64,000 nt of DNA from Limnanthes douglasii subsp. nivea. Taxonomy: Eukaryota; Streptophyta; Magnoliopsida; Brassicales; Limnanthaceae. The translations under genes were made by a program, and so were the position numbers. The stretch spans positions 250,478,925-250,542,924 of the forward strand of contig JAUPFV010000001.1 in assembly GCA_036936605.1 (NCBI GenBank), read 5' to 3'. This document shows, piece after piece, positions 10,220 through 21,573 of this stretch. Positions within the stretch are counted from its first letter, which is position 1, and each line of letters opens with the position of its first letter. Below the pieces are notes generated by a model. The model was not told the origin of the DNA. It saw nothing but the letters and a program-made list of their open reading frames with translations, and made no database searches.

Positions 10220-10273
10220 AATGGTGTGATTTGCTTTGCCATTCAGCTATTTTACACTTTGAAAAATGTTATT

Positions 10274-11965
10274 TCCTAGTGTTAATTTATTTTAATTTCA
10301 TTTGAGTCTTTTGTCGTTTTAATTTTATCTTTGGCATCCCTATTCTGGACATGTATTCACATCATATTTAAAGTTTTTAGTCGTTACATCTTAGGTCATT
10401 TTAATACTTTCAATATCTCTGATTGTAGTGGTTTGAAAGTAGAAATGTTTATGCTTTTTTACATAGTACAAATGTGTATTTTTTCTATTTCTTATTTTGA
10501 AATTATTCATTCTAGTTTCAGGGGTTCATCTTATGTTTCCATAACGAGTTGTTCGACTTGTTCGTGGGTTTATTTTATAGAAGCTTTCAAACACTTATTA
10601 AGACTCAATATTATGTGGTGATAAAGTGATTCGCGTGTGACTTAAATGGTGAATATACATCCAATTATTCACTAAGTTACTTTCATTTATGATACCATAT
10701 ACTAACCATCTTGTTCTGACATCCCGATGCAGGATGATGCTACATAAAGTAAATATCGTCACCTTGTTAAGACTGTTCGTTTTTTAATTTTATCTAATGA
10801 AGTTCCTAATGCATTTCGAAAAAAAAAACTTTTGAATATTGCATGTGATTAATCCAATTCTTATTGTACAATATTCAAGAATATCCTCATTTTAATAAGT
10901 TATACAAAAAACCTCAAAAAAATTCATTAATTAATATAAGCAATTCAAATTAAAGTTTTCGAAAAAAACTAAACTAAAATATAAAGGAACTTTGTCGATT
11001 ATGTAATTTCATTATTGCTATATATAAAAGGTTTCGGATCATTCCATTATATTTAGATATTATCTGACTCAATTTTGGATCTGATTATGTATTTTTATAT
11101 TTATTTATTTATATTTCAAAGTTTATATTGATTTCGAAATGTATTTTGTGTATTTATAAAAATATCACATAATTTATACCAGATATAGAAAAAAGAAAGA
11201 CCAATATGATTTAATGTGCAGGTCCATAATTCTTACAAGGTGTGGGCTGTATTTGATTATAGGCTATAGGCTATAGCCACAATGCTTAATGCTCTAAATC
11301 CGGCTGAGTCAGATTGTTGGCCATTACACCGTACGTGTCGAACCCCATTTTCGGAATTTATAGGTGTACCGTGTACGGTGCTCCTTTAGTTATTGTTTGT
11401 GTCCAAATTAATTAGACCATCCTCATTAATTTAATTCCATAAAAAACCCGACAAAATTTAATTCTATAATATTGATATGAGTTAGATTAATTAGATATAA
11501 AATACTATAAAAAGTGATCATTAATCCTAAGTCTATGGAACCCATTATCCATTATGTCCTTAATTACTCATTGAATATGATATAAGAAAATAAATTTTAA
11601 CTTATAGCTTAACTATAAGTTGTACATTCATTCTTTACGTTGAACTTATTGACCGGGGCTCAATTGCTACAACGCAGTGAACTCGTGCTCACATGTGACC
11701 ATAATCGTATATTTCGTATTGGGTTTATAAAGTTGAATAACTATAAAACTAGATTAACTTTAGATTATTATCTAAAGATACTCTTATTGTTATCGAGAGA
11801 TCCAAATAAATTTAAAATTGATTATATTTTAATAAGGGAAATAATCATCTATTATCATTTTAGATTTTTGTTAATTAAAAAAAATAGTCATTCAAATCAA
11901 ATTAAAAGCTCTTTTTTGGTATAGGAACATGAAAAAATTTGTTTTGTGTATAAAAAATGAATTGG
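10274..11965. other. AT-rich intergenic DNA
   Basis: No gene can be supported. A stretch around 10333-10440 (gacatgta, catatttaaagtttttagtc) recurs in diverged form at 25265-25360, next to the end of the array. The sequence around 11225-11420 is less AT-rich and includes aggctataggctatagcc. The open frame at 11640-11924 has no recognisable motif and AT-driven composition. Confidence 0.45.
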
Positions 11966-12122
11966 TTAATAGTAGCACAAACAATATTTTAAAAAATGAT
12001 ATATGGAATATATATTAATTTATTATTTTGAAACAATTAGTTGAAAACATAAAAGTATAGGCAATTGAGTAATAGGTCTGTGAAGTGGCTAAGTAACTTA
12101 CAGAGTAAAGTTATCTCCTCTG

Positions 12123-12236
12123 GTAGTATATAAGCTGCGCAATCGAAAAACCTCCAATCTTGGTATTATATAAGCTGTAATTTAAAAACACGTGATCTTG
12201 TTATCATATAAGCCGTGCAATCTAAAAACCTTCTAC
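12123..12236 (+). promoter_or_regulatory. Triple TATA-like repeat upstream of HSP90 copy 2
   Basis: Same three ~39 bp units as at 8015-8128, including tatataag twice, catataag once and the G-box cacgtg. Retention in both copies reflects duplication. Copy 3 has a different 5' flank without it. Confidence 0.4.
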
Positions 12237-12366
12237 TTATTAAAAAGCCTAGTTCTTTTTAAATCTAAAAGGCCTCGAGACGCACTATGGCGCAAATAGC
12301 CAATGAGTTTGGCCTTCAGTTCGTAAAAAAGCTCCTGAGTTCATCAGCTACCCAATTTCTCTCTGG

Positions 12367-13791
12367 ATGGAGAAGACTACAGAGAAAGATATTTCTGAAG
12401 ACGAAGAGAAGATGAATGATATTTCTCATGAGTGGTCTTTGGTCAACAAACAAAAACCCATCTGGATGAGGAGGCCAGAGGAGATCACAAAAGAGGAATA
12501 TGCTGCTTTCAACAAGAGCCTTACCAATGATTGGGAGGAGCACTTAGCTATCAAGCATTTCTCTGTGGAGGGCCAGCTTGAGTTCAAGGCTGTGCTCTTT
12601 GCACCTAGGACTGGGAGGGCACCCTTTGATTTATTTGACACCAGGAAAAAGCCAAACAACATTAAGCTTTATGTTCGCCATGTCTTTATCATGGACAACT
12701 GTGAAGAACTTATCCTGGAATACCTTGGTTTTGTTAAAGGTATTGTTGATTCTGAGGACTTGCCTCTCAACATTTCGAGAGAAACGCTGCAACTGAACAA
12801 GATCTTGAAGGTTATCCGCAAGAACTTGGTCAAAAAATGCATTGGGCTATTCTTTGAGATTGCAGAGAACAATGAAGAATATGACAAATTTTATGAGGCT
12901 TTCTCCAAGAACCTTAAACTTGGGATCCAAAAGGATTCTCAAAACAGGACTAAGATTGCTGAATTACTCCGGTACCAATCCACAAAGAGTGGTGACGACA
13001 TGACCAGCTTGAAGGACTACGTGACCAGGATGAAGGAGGGACAGAATGACATCTACTACATTACTGGTGAGAGTAAGAATGTTGTTGAGAACTCACCATT
13101 CCTTGAGAGGTTGAAGAAGAAAGGCCATGAAGTTCTTTACATGGTTGACCCTATTGATGAGTATGTTGTTGGTCAGCTCAAGGAGTTCGAAGGTAAGAAG
13201 CTTGTTTCTGCCACCAAGGAAGGCCTCAAGCTTGATGAGAGTGAATACGAGACAAATAAGAAGGAAGATCTTAAGGAGAAGTGTGAAGGTCTTTGCAAAG
13301 TGATTAAGGATGTGCTTGGTGACAAGGTTGAGAAGGTTGTTGCGTCTGATCGTATTGTTGATTCATCGTGCTGTATCGTAACTGGCGAGTATGGGTGGAC
13401 AACAAACATGGAGAGAGTCATGAAGGCCCAAGCCTTCCAGGATAACAGCATGGGTGGGTACATGTCCAGTAAGAAAACGATGGAGATCAACCCTGAGAAC
13501 CCAATCATGGATGAGCTGAGGAAGAGGGCCGAGGCTGATAAGAATGACAAGTCTGTCGAGGACCTTGTTCTCCTTATGTTTGATACTGCTCTACTTACCT
13601 CTGGTTTTAGTCTTGAGGACCCCAACACTTTTGCCAACACGATCTACAGGATGCTTGAACTTGGTTTGAACATTCATGAGGATGCTGCCGATGAAATGCC
13701 CCCTCTTGAGGAGCATGATGCTGCCGATGATGCTGATGTTGGTGCCAAAGGCAGCAAGATGGACGAGGTTGTTCACTGCCTTTCCTTTTAA
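12367..13791 (+). CDS. N-terminally truncated HSP90-like protein, copy 2, open frame
   Basis: An uninterrupted 474-codon frame covers the HSP90 middle and C-terminal domains: [115 protein letters not shown]. Homology starts near 12324, before the ATG. Family members are about 700 residues; here the ATPase domain is missing, so the protein cannot run a normal chaperone cycle. The NISRE loop of the middle domain and the C-terminal dimerisation part are retained. The tail is [13 protein letters not shown], not MEEVD. The acidic linker is nearly gone. The frame could be expressed as a decoy or dimer partner, or be a young pseudogene; the sequence does not decide. Confidence 0.75.
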   Translation: MEKTTEKDISEDEEKMNDISHEWSLVNKQKPIWMRRPEEITKEEYAAFNKSLTNDWEEHLAIKHFSVEGQLEFKAVLFAPRTGRAPFDLFDTRKKPNNIKLYVRHVFIMDNCEELILEYLGFVKGIVDSEDLPLNISRETLQLNKILKVIRKNLVKKCIGLFFEIAENNEEYDKFYEAFSKNLKLGIQKDSQNRTKIAELLRYQSTKSGDDMTSLKDYVTRMKEGQNDIYYITGESKNVVENSPFLERLKKKGHEVLYMVDPIDEYVVGQLKEFEGKKLVSATKEGLKLDESEYETNKKEDLKEKCEGLCKVIKDVLGDKVEKVVASDRIVDSSCCIVTGEYGWTTNMERVMKAQAFQDNSMGGYMSSKKTMEINPENPIMDELRKRAEADKNDKSVEDLVLLMFDTALLTSGFSLEDPNTFANTIYRMLELGLNIHEDAADEMPPLEEHDAADDADVGAKGSKMDEVVHCLSF

Positions 13792-14131
13792 TATATCCTT
13801 TTCCTTTTAATTACTTAGTATGTTTTCATTTTTCTACTTAACTAGTTTATAAAATAATATTATTTTTTGAACTTTTTTAAGAGCTCAATACTTTAAAATT
13901 TATTAAATAAAATTATATGAAATATGTTTTTTAATTACAAATTCAAAATAAAATATCCTTTTTAATAATAATAATAATATATTATTATTATTATTGTTAG
14001 AAATTTATTTATTAAAATTTATTTGTTACTTTTTGTTGGGTTAAAACTTTTAAAATTTTAATTTTAATACAATAGTTTAAGTAAATGTTTCATAGTATAA
14101 TGTTACTAATTTTTATTTATTTCCTTTTCAG
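13792..14131 (+). other. AT-rich spacer or intron between HSP90 and RBR, copy 2
   Basis: GTATGT at 13818-13823 and ttccttttcag ending at 14131 bound a plausible ~314 base plant intron. An alternative donor inside the HSP90 tail at 13768 (GAG|GTTGTT) would remove the HSP90 stop and join GAG to ATT GGT in frame. Confidence 0.5.
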
Positions 14132-14867
14132 ATTGGTTCATGTCAAATATGTTACGACAACCTCTCTTCACATGATATTGTTTCAAATAAATTTTGTAAA
14201 ATTCATAAATTTTGTAAAATATACATTTCAAAATATATAGAAATAGAAATAGAAGAAAATAACGCGGATATAAAATCTCCTGGTTTATCTTGTAACAATC
14301 CTATTGATCCGCTTATCTCTTTATATTCAATTTCTAAAAATGATTTCGTAAATGGTGTGATATGCTTTGCCATTCGGCTATTTTACACTTTGAAAAATGT
14401 TATTGTCCGAACCCGACATGTTCGGTTTTGATAATAAATGAATGTGGACGGAATAACTATACTACACAGACAAAATGTGTAGTATGCAAAACCGAATTTT
14501 GTTTTGAATGTAAAATATTATGGATCCAACCACATGGTGTAGAGAGGAAGTGATAATGGATATAAACGGCATGGTGTTTATCAAAATTAAAAATGATAAA
14601 AAATGGCAACGGTGTCCTTCTTGCAATATGTACGTCGAACGACGAAACGGGTGTCGCATGATGACATGTCGATGTAAAACAAAGTTCTGTTACATATGTG
14701 GAACGGATAAAAAAGGCCACCAATGTGAATGTCACGAGGATACCGACGACGTACATGAACTATTTACGAACTTTTTAATTTTATTATCTATTGTGGTTAT
14801 CGGTGTAATTATATTTCTATTTGTGTTTGTATATTCTAGTAAGAATGTTTCTTATAGAAATGATTAA
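14132..14867 (+). pseudogene. RBR E3 ligase fragment, copy 2 (RING1-IBR-RING2-TM), frameshifted
   Basis: RING1 (IGSCQICYDNL, CKIHKFCKI), IBR (KCYCPNPTCSVLIINECG, TKCVVCKTEFCFECKI) and RING2 (WQRCPSCNMYVERRNGCRMM, TCRCKTKFCYICGTDKKGH) follow in family order. A single hydrophobic helix follows (FLILLSIVVIGVIIFLFVF, about 14775-14830), as in membrane-anchored RNF144-type ligases. The presumed catalytic Cys of RING2 is in RRNGCRMM. The family passes ubiquitin from E2 to this Cys and then to substrate. One frameshift occurs near 14340 between RING1 and IBR, where a one-base change restores KWCDMLCHSAI. A second occurs near 14530 before RING2. One RING1 Cys is Ser (KSPG). N-terminal exons are absent. 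Confidence 0.82.
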
Positions 14868-16081
14868 TGTAATAATATAATATTTTTAATGTAACAATTA
14901 TAATATAATAGAATGTAATTTTATTATTTATCGTGATAATTGGTGTAGGTATATTTCTATTTATGTATACGATTGAGTTTTAGATTATCTTAAAAGTCTT
15001 AGTACGATAATTTCGAATGTAATACTTATAATATGATAGAAGGTTAATATAAATTTATCACTATTTATGACTTTGTTTTGCATCTAAAATTATAAATTCA
15101 TGTTAAATGTTCAACTATATATTTAGATAATTGAATAATGAGCTAAAGAAAAGATGATGAAAGAGAAATCATTTTATTTATTTATTTATAAAAAAATACG
15201 AACTAAAAAAAAGTTGGAAAACCACTTTATCATCCTAAATGACCTGCATAATCAAAAGTCTAAACAGAAATTAATTTTCACTAAGTAATTACCTACCTAT
15301 ATTGGAGAGGTTAAGGGCTAAAAATTCTCGAAAGTTTGGAAGGCTAATGCTAATTATTAGAGGGTTGATCAACCCATTACTTCAAATTCGAAAACAAGCA
15401 CTTGTTTATGAGTTTCAAGACCTCATATCCTAATAAAATATATTATTTGGGCTAAATTTTGTTTCTTCTTTTAAAAATGGTTCCATCATTAACTTTCTAG
15501 TATAATTTACTATAAATTGTTCTCCTACAAACTCTGCTTTGTGACTTCTCAATATAATTTCTTTTAAAAATATATCACTAATTATATTGCAACACATAAT
15601 GATGCTCTGTATTTTATATTTTTTATATTTTAACCCTCATACTAACTAATATATTTGAGTTTGTGCATAAAATAAAATATGTGATCTCAAACATTTAAAA
15701 TGGTGGGTCAGTAAAATCAAAAACAATATGTGTTTGTATTATAGGAAATGTATAAAGAATTTTCAGATTAAAAATTAATTTAAAAGATATATATATATAT
15801 AGCTGGGATAAGAAAAAGAATATAAAAATAAATATCGATTCTATTAAAAATGAATTAATTTTAAAAAAATATAAATTATTCGAAAATATAAAACAAAAAC
15901 GAACATTTTAATGAACTCTCATCCAAAAAGTTGATAATTAGAAAAAAAAAGTATTAGATATATATTATTAAAAGAATTATTTCGATAAATATATTGCTTT
16001 GATCTTCCAATGTAATTTATTTTAGGATCTAACAAACATTATGATTTAAGATACGGGAACAAAAAATCTAAAATCAAAGTT
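14868..16081. other. AT-rich intergenic DNA
   Basis: 14868-15290 is shared with the 3' flank of copy 3 (24103-24535). The rest is unique AT-rich sequence with an (AT)n run near 15787. No gene is supported. Confidence 0.45.
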
Positions 16082-17830
16082 TGACAAGTATAGATAATGA
16101 AAAAGAGATTTGAGTTTTCAAACGATCATCCTTGAAGCATCTTTCTATATATATATATATATATACATATATAGGATTAACCCTCTTAGACGGTTGCAAC
16201 TTTTTACTACCTAAGAAGAATCATGCTGATCGGGTATGTGATTTTTCGTAAAGACACATTTCTTCTAAAAAACACATGTTCAGGTTTCTCGCGCAAACGA
16301 GTCATTTTTTACTTATTATCTGAATTCCCAACCCTTTTATTGGGGAAATCCTTATGCCACGACAATATTTATATTTTGTATTCTTGAAAATTTTCATAAT
16401 TTAAAATCCTGGCGTGTTATGATATAATGTTTTCGTCGCGATAACTATTTGTTATTGCGGCGAACTCGTCCTTAAATTTTTTTTAAAAATTATATATGCC
16501 TCGTTGTCATGTCAAACTCCCTTTTGACATGGCAAAAATATGTAATCTTATATTACAGGTCTGGTTTGCCCATAACATGACAAACCTTAGTTGCTATCGC
16601 GATGAACTACCTTCCTTAAGACACATTGCTCAACATATCCATCCAACATTTTCCATAGTCCATTTTTTTATTCTAGGTCCATTCAAATGGTCCGAACTTG
16701 TATTTGGATCAACTCTAATCACTTTATTTACTCATAATTTTCAACAATTTCTCACTATATTAAATGACATCTATTATCACCAACTGAGACAAATTTTACG
16801 GATAAAAGAAATATATCTTTATTTGAATTTTACTTTAGTGTAAACAGAACAAAGATACATCAGAAAATATTGATATTTGCAACTTTGAACTGACCTCCCA
16901 TGTGACCTACTCATAATCTCACACACGCAGCTATTTTAATAATTTATTTGTCCATATTTCACTTAGCATAATTTTAGTTGTATACTCAATTCATTTCAAG
17001 ATACATAACTTTATAGAAACTCATTTTCCCATGAGTGGTGAGACATCCTTAGATTGTTATAAGTATAATTCTTACATTTTTGTTATTTTTAAGATTACCT
17101 TACACACCTAAATTGAATTGTATTAAAAGTTTATTTGAACTTATCCATCCCTGATATGATACGCACATCACATGTGGAATTCTATAATATATATATATAT
17201 ATATATCACAAACAACTTGTTCTTATCAAGTGAAAATTCAATGTATAGGTTTCTCTATAGTCGAATTAGGTTGTTATCATTTGTAAAATAAAATTTCAAA
17301 AGTTTTAGTCCCATCTCTCTAGATATAGAGTTTACAAATTCTCGAGCTACAACTAATGGTTTGGTAAACAGACCTGTTGGGTTCTAACTTGAACGCACGT
17401 ACGAGACCGATATAATTCCATATTGAATTAGTTGTTGAACATACTCATATATTAAACTTATATATCTAGAATTTCCATTGTAGATGCTATTGTAGGCTCC
17501 AGCTAAAGTTTATCGGCATTCACAATGTATGTGGATTGTCATATTACTAATATAGGTGAATAATATTTTTAACAAGTAAACCATTCAACATATTTTCCGT
17601 TATATCTAATGATATGAAATCAAACTTTAAAGTCGAATATGATATACACCACCTGTAAAAATAAACACCCATCCCGTAATCGATTCGTTATGAACTAAAC
17701 TGGTGATCTAACCTGCACTCGTGCATCCCTCAAGTACCCTAAGAAAATAAAATATTGGAAACAAATATTTTTTATCTTGGTAAAGTACTCTAAAATCCTT
17801 CCAATTACATCCTTATGTTTCGTAGGTGGT
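16082..17830 (+). repeat. Diverged ~1.7 kb direct repeat, left copy (LTR candidate)
   Basis: Begins tgacaagtatagataatg and matches 19387 onward (tgactagtatcgataacgac). Shared blocks include gagatttgagttttca, an (AT)n run, ttttgcccataac-like and ggtgaactaccttcctta-like segments, and atccctcaagtacc near the end. Identity is moderate with many indels. Both copies start TG, and a gag remnant lies between them, so they may be the LTRs of an old, heavily deleted element. No primer binding site was found at the inner edge. Confidence 0.5.
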
Positions 17831-17847
17831 TTATATGATGGATAAAT

Positions 17848-18645
17848 ATGATGAGACTAGATCTAGAGCATCACCTTGAACAGTTTCATAAAATTATGTT
17901 AGGTTTTAATCATGATAACACTCTTCTCTATAGAGCTTTCACTATGAAGTTTAAAGGTAATGCTATGGTATATACAATAACCTACATTCTAGATCAATCT
18001 ATAACTTTGAAGAACTTTATATTATATTTATAATTTAATTTATTAGAAACAAAGAAATAAATAAGGATAGAGATTACATCATGGTTTTATATCAATTGAG
18101 TAATTAAAAATTATGTTTATATATTTTTTTCACGAATTAATAGTCTGGAATAGGTTTTCCAATGGATAGTCTATTTCAAGATGATCTAATATACTTTCAG
18201 TAGATAATATAGGGGATTTGTTAAGAGGATCTAATATGCTTATTAAGGCTGGGGAAACAATACAGGATAGAGTTGTACCAAATACAACACAAGATCATTA
18301 AACATGGAATTCTGATAAAAGAAGAGGTGATGAGCAAACTATGACGATGTTTAGAAGTGCAACTTAACGAAGCTAGATTCTCGTACGATGATAATTCAAA
18401 CATGAGGCTACACCACTTTCAGAGGGAATTATAATAATTTATGATAAAACAATAAATATAACTAAATATAAACCTCATCGGGTGAGGTTTGCTTCAAATA
18501 AGTGAATGCCTAATACATATTTATGTGTTTACTATAATGATCATGGTCATACGATTAAGAATTGCTTTCAACTGAGAGATTAAATCCAAAGATGGATTGA
18601 CAACGAATAATTTGTTGAGTTAGTAAAAAATAAAAGATTTGAAAA
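17848..18645 (+). pseudogene. Decayed Ty3/gypsy gag remnant
   Basis: Frame pieces resemble Tat gag: LDLEHHLEQFHKIMLGFNHD then NTLLYRAFTMKFKGNAMV. Further on, near 18520-18580, CVYYNDHGHTIKNC has the zinc-knuckle spacing seen in these gags and is followed by FQLRD. Stops and shifts interrupt throughout. No pol sequence is visible before the right-hand repeat. Confidence 0.65.
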
Positions 18646-19386
18646 AAGATGAAATAGATAAAGGTAAAAGACCTGAAAACATAAAGGAGATAAACAAGTA
18701 TTTTGCACTATATCTACATGAGATACTCTACCAGGAGCTTCTCAATAATTTAGAAAGTGTTAAAGAGATCCTTCTCTGGGATTTAAGGAAACCGATCTTG
18801 GAATCTCTCTAATCAAGCGGCTTAATTAGAGTATTCTGAGGTTACCATCTTCGAAATAAAAACTTGTAATATCTTCATCATCTCTATATTAAGAGATTGG
18901 CTATAGAAGATGGCTTCACCATGGATTTAGGGTTTCATCGAAGAAAAAGGATTCACTCTGATTATAGAGAAGACTCGAATTGGCTCTCGAGTAATTGAAA
19001 AGGACTGTTTCTCTTAGAGTCGAATAAGGAATTCTAACGAGACAAAGAGTTAGGGTAAGCACAAGTCGGGTCTCCTGGCCCAACTAAGCCAATTTTCTCT
19101 TAATCAGAAGCCCTGTTAATTTCAATATATATATATATGGTCTAAAGCCCGAAGATATTGTTTTGAGTTAAAAAAATTCACTAAGATCATTAAAATCTTG
19201 CATCTCGTTGTTTGTGTTCAGCATATCGGTAAATTTAGGTAGGGTTTCAGAGATTTCTGTTTTGATTTTCGAATTGTAATCGCTTTCTTGATTGGTAAAC
19301 CAATTTGGGGCTAACTCATGGATCACGATTGAATTATGAGGTAGAGAAATAAGATCAATCTTACCCATATTGTGGTTTCGTGAATT
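18646..19386. other. Non-coding interior of the decayed element
   Basis: No ORF of recognisable family. It includes gaagatggcttcaccatgg and an (AT)n tract near 19127. The minus frame 19168-19368 is short and unrecognised. Confidence 0.35.
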
Positions 19387-21165
19387 TGACTAGTATCGAT
19401 AACGACATAAAGATTTGAGTTTTCAAGAGACTACAAGATTTATGAATATATTGTGTATTCATCTCTTGAACCATATATATATATATATACACACGGAGAG
19501 TTATAACTTTTCACAAACCTTTAAAACGAATCACGTTGATCGGATATGTGAACTTTTCCGAAACGAGTCAGTTCTCATTTATTATTTGAATTCTCAGCAT
19601 GTTCACCGCGACAATATTTATTTTTGTTACAGTAAAATAAAATAAAAAATTCTTGGAAAACTCCATAAATTTGAAAATCCTGATGTGATGTGGTAACCAC
19701 TTTTTGTCGCGACAAATTTCCTTCGCACCGACAAACTATTTTGTTGTTGCGACGAATTTGTCCAAAGAATTCTAAAAAATGGTATATGTATCGTTACCGA
19801 GGAAAATTCTATTTTTATGTGGCAAGGACATGTAATCTCATATTACAGTTAATCTATGCCCATAACGTGAGAAACACTGATTGTTGTCGCGGTGAACTAT
19901 CTTCCTTAATCCACCTTGTTCTGGAGGTCAATCTAACCTTCTCCCTAGTTCATTTACTTATTTTAGGCCGATTTTGATGATCAAAATTTGTCTTTGGATC
20001 AATTAGGATCACTACATTTAATCAAAAATTTCTAATAATCTCCCACTTGATTGAATAACATTTCTTATCACCTCATTGAGATAACGTTTATGGATAAAAT
20101 AAAATATATTTCTATTTAAAATTTACCTTAGTGTAAAGAGAACAAAGATAGATCAGAAAACATTGGTAGTCACAACTTTAAACCAACCTCCCATGTGACC
20201 TACCCGACGAATGAAAACACAGAATTATTTTATCAATTTATTTATCCATGTTTCTCTTAGCACTATATTGGCCGTGTACTTAATCCATTTAAAGTTTCAT
20301 AACTTAAGATAAACTCCTTCTTTCATGAGATGATACCACCTTAGATTGGTATCGTTATAATTCTTACATTGTTTTTGTTATCTTTAGAAACATTTGTCGT
20401 ATGTAGGTTAAACTGTAGTAAAAGTTTCTTTGAGCATATTTACCCACGATAATGACCATAATATGACACACACGTCACATATGGAACTATATTATATATG
20501 GTATATATTTTACAGATAACTTATTGTTATCCATTGAAAAATTCATTGTATAGATTCTCTATAATTGAATTGGTTTCTATCATTTGTAAAATTTTATTTT
20601 AAGAGTTTTAGTAACGTCCTTCTAGATGTAAGGCTTACAAATTCGTGATCTAATAGTTTGGTAAACGAATCTATTGGGTTCTTACTTGAACTCACATATG
20701 CGGGCGATATAATTCCACATTGAATGAGTTGTCAAACGTATTCATGTCTTAAACTTATATATCTGGCCTTCCCATTGTAGATGCCACTGTGGGATCTATC
20801 TAAAGTTTTTTACTCTCATAATGTATGTTGATTGTGATATCCCCCTTAAAGATGGATGGTATCTCCACCAAGAGATCTCTAAACCATTCAATATATTTTA
20901 TCGTTACAACTAATTATATGAAATCAGACTTCATAGTCGAATACGATACACATGTTTATTTCTTTGATCCCCAAGAAACAAAACCACCTGCAAAAGTGAA
21001 CACCCATCCTTATAGTCAATTTGTTATCGGTTGAACTGGCGATCCAACTTGTACTTGTGTATCCCTCAAGTACCTTAGAAAAATTATAATATTGAAGACA
21101 AATGTTTTTTTGTCTTCTTTAAGTTCCCTAAAGTCGTTCTAACTGCATGCCAATGTTTTGTACTT
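19387..21165 (+). repeat. Diverged ~1.7 kb direct repeat, right copy (LTR candidate)
   Basis: Partner of 16082-17830, 3.3 kb to its right and in the same direction. The last clearly matched block is atccctcaagtacctta at about 21060 followed by a T-rich tail. Divergence between the copies implies an old element. Confidence 0.5.
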
Positions 21166-21573
21166 GGTTAGCACTTTGATTACTTGGAAATTGGCTTAAT
21201 TTGCAAACAAAATATGAGCCATAATGTATACAGTTGCGTACATAAATTCCCTATTGCACTAGTGTATCGTGATCGAGACATTTCTCGTTACTTATTCTTT
21301 CCAAATTTAAAACTAAGATCAAATGACGTATGTGCTTTTTTGAATTTTAGATGTTTGAACTTACCAAGTAATTTTTCAATATAATATGATTAACTTAGGC
21401 ATAACCCCCACTATAATTTAGTACCTTCATTGCTCAAATAATGTGTACTTTCTTAAGATCATTCATCTTAAAAGTAGAAGACATTACATTTTTTTTTCAA
21501 TAATCATATTCATATCATTCCTTAGTATGAGTAAATCATCTATGTATTGAAACAATCCTGGGAGGGCTACCCA
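21166..21573. other. Intergenic DNA before HSP90 copy 3
   Basis: No gene. The immediate junction carries a near duplication of ctacccaatt on either side of the point where HSP90 homology begins (21561-21570 and 21591-21600). Confidence 0.4.

Larger units (their letters stand above)
7863..10273 (+). repeat. Duplicated unit, copy 1 (HSP90-RBR)
   Basis: This stretch matches 11966-14404 nearly base for base: 5' flank, HSP90 fragment, spacer and first RBR exon. Matching stops at gaaaaatgttatt, after which copy 1 continues with unrelated sequence and lacks the rest of the RBR. The spacing between equivalent points is 4108 bases. Confidence 0.9.
11966..14404 (+). repeat. Duplicated unit, copy 2 (HSP90-RBR)
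   Basis: Collinear with 7863-10273. The 5' flank here (atagtagcacaaacaat) shows the locus without the retrotransposon that abuts copy 1. The similarity to copy 3 is different: it starts at the HSP90 frame (about 12340) and extends farther, to about 15290, including the IBR-RING2 part. Confidence 0.9.

Noticed and set aside
16496..16843. 115-codon ORF
   Set aside because: Part of the diverged direct repeat; the equivalent frame in the other copy is disrupted and no motif is seen.
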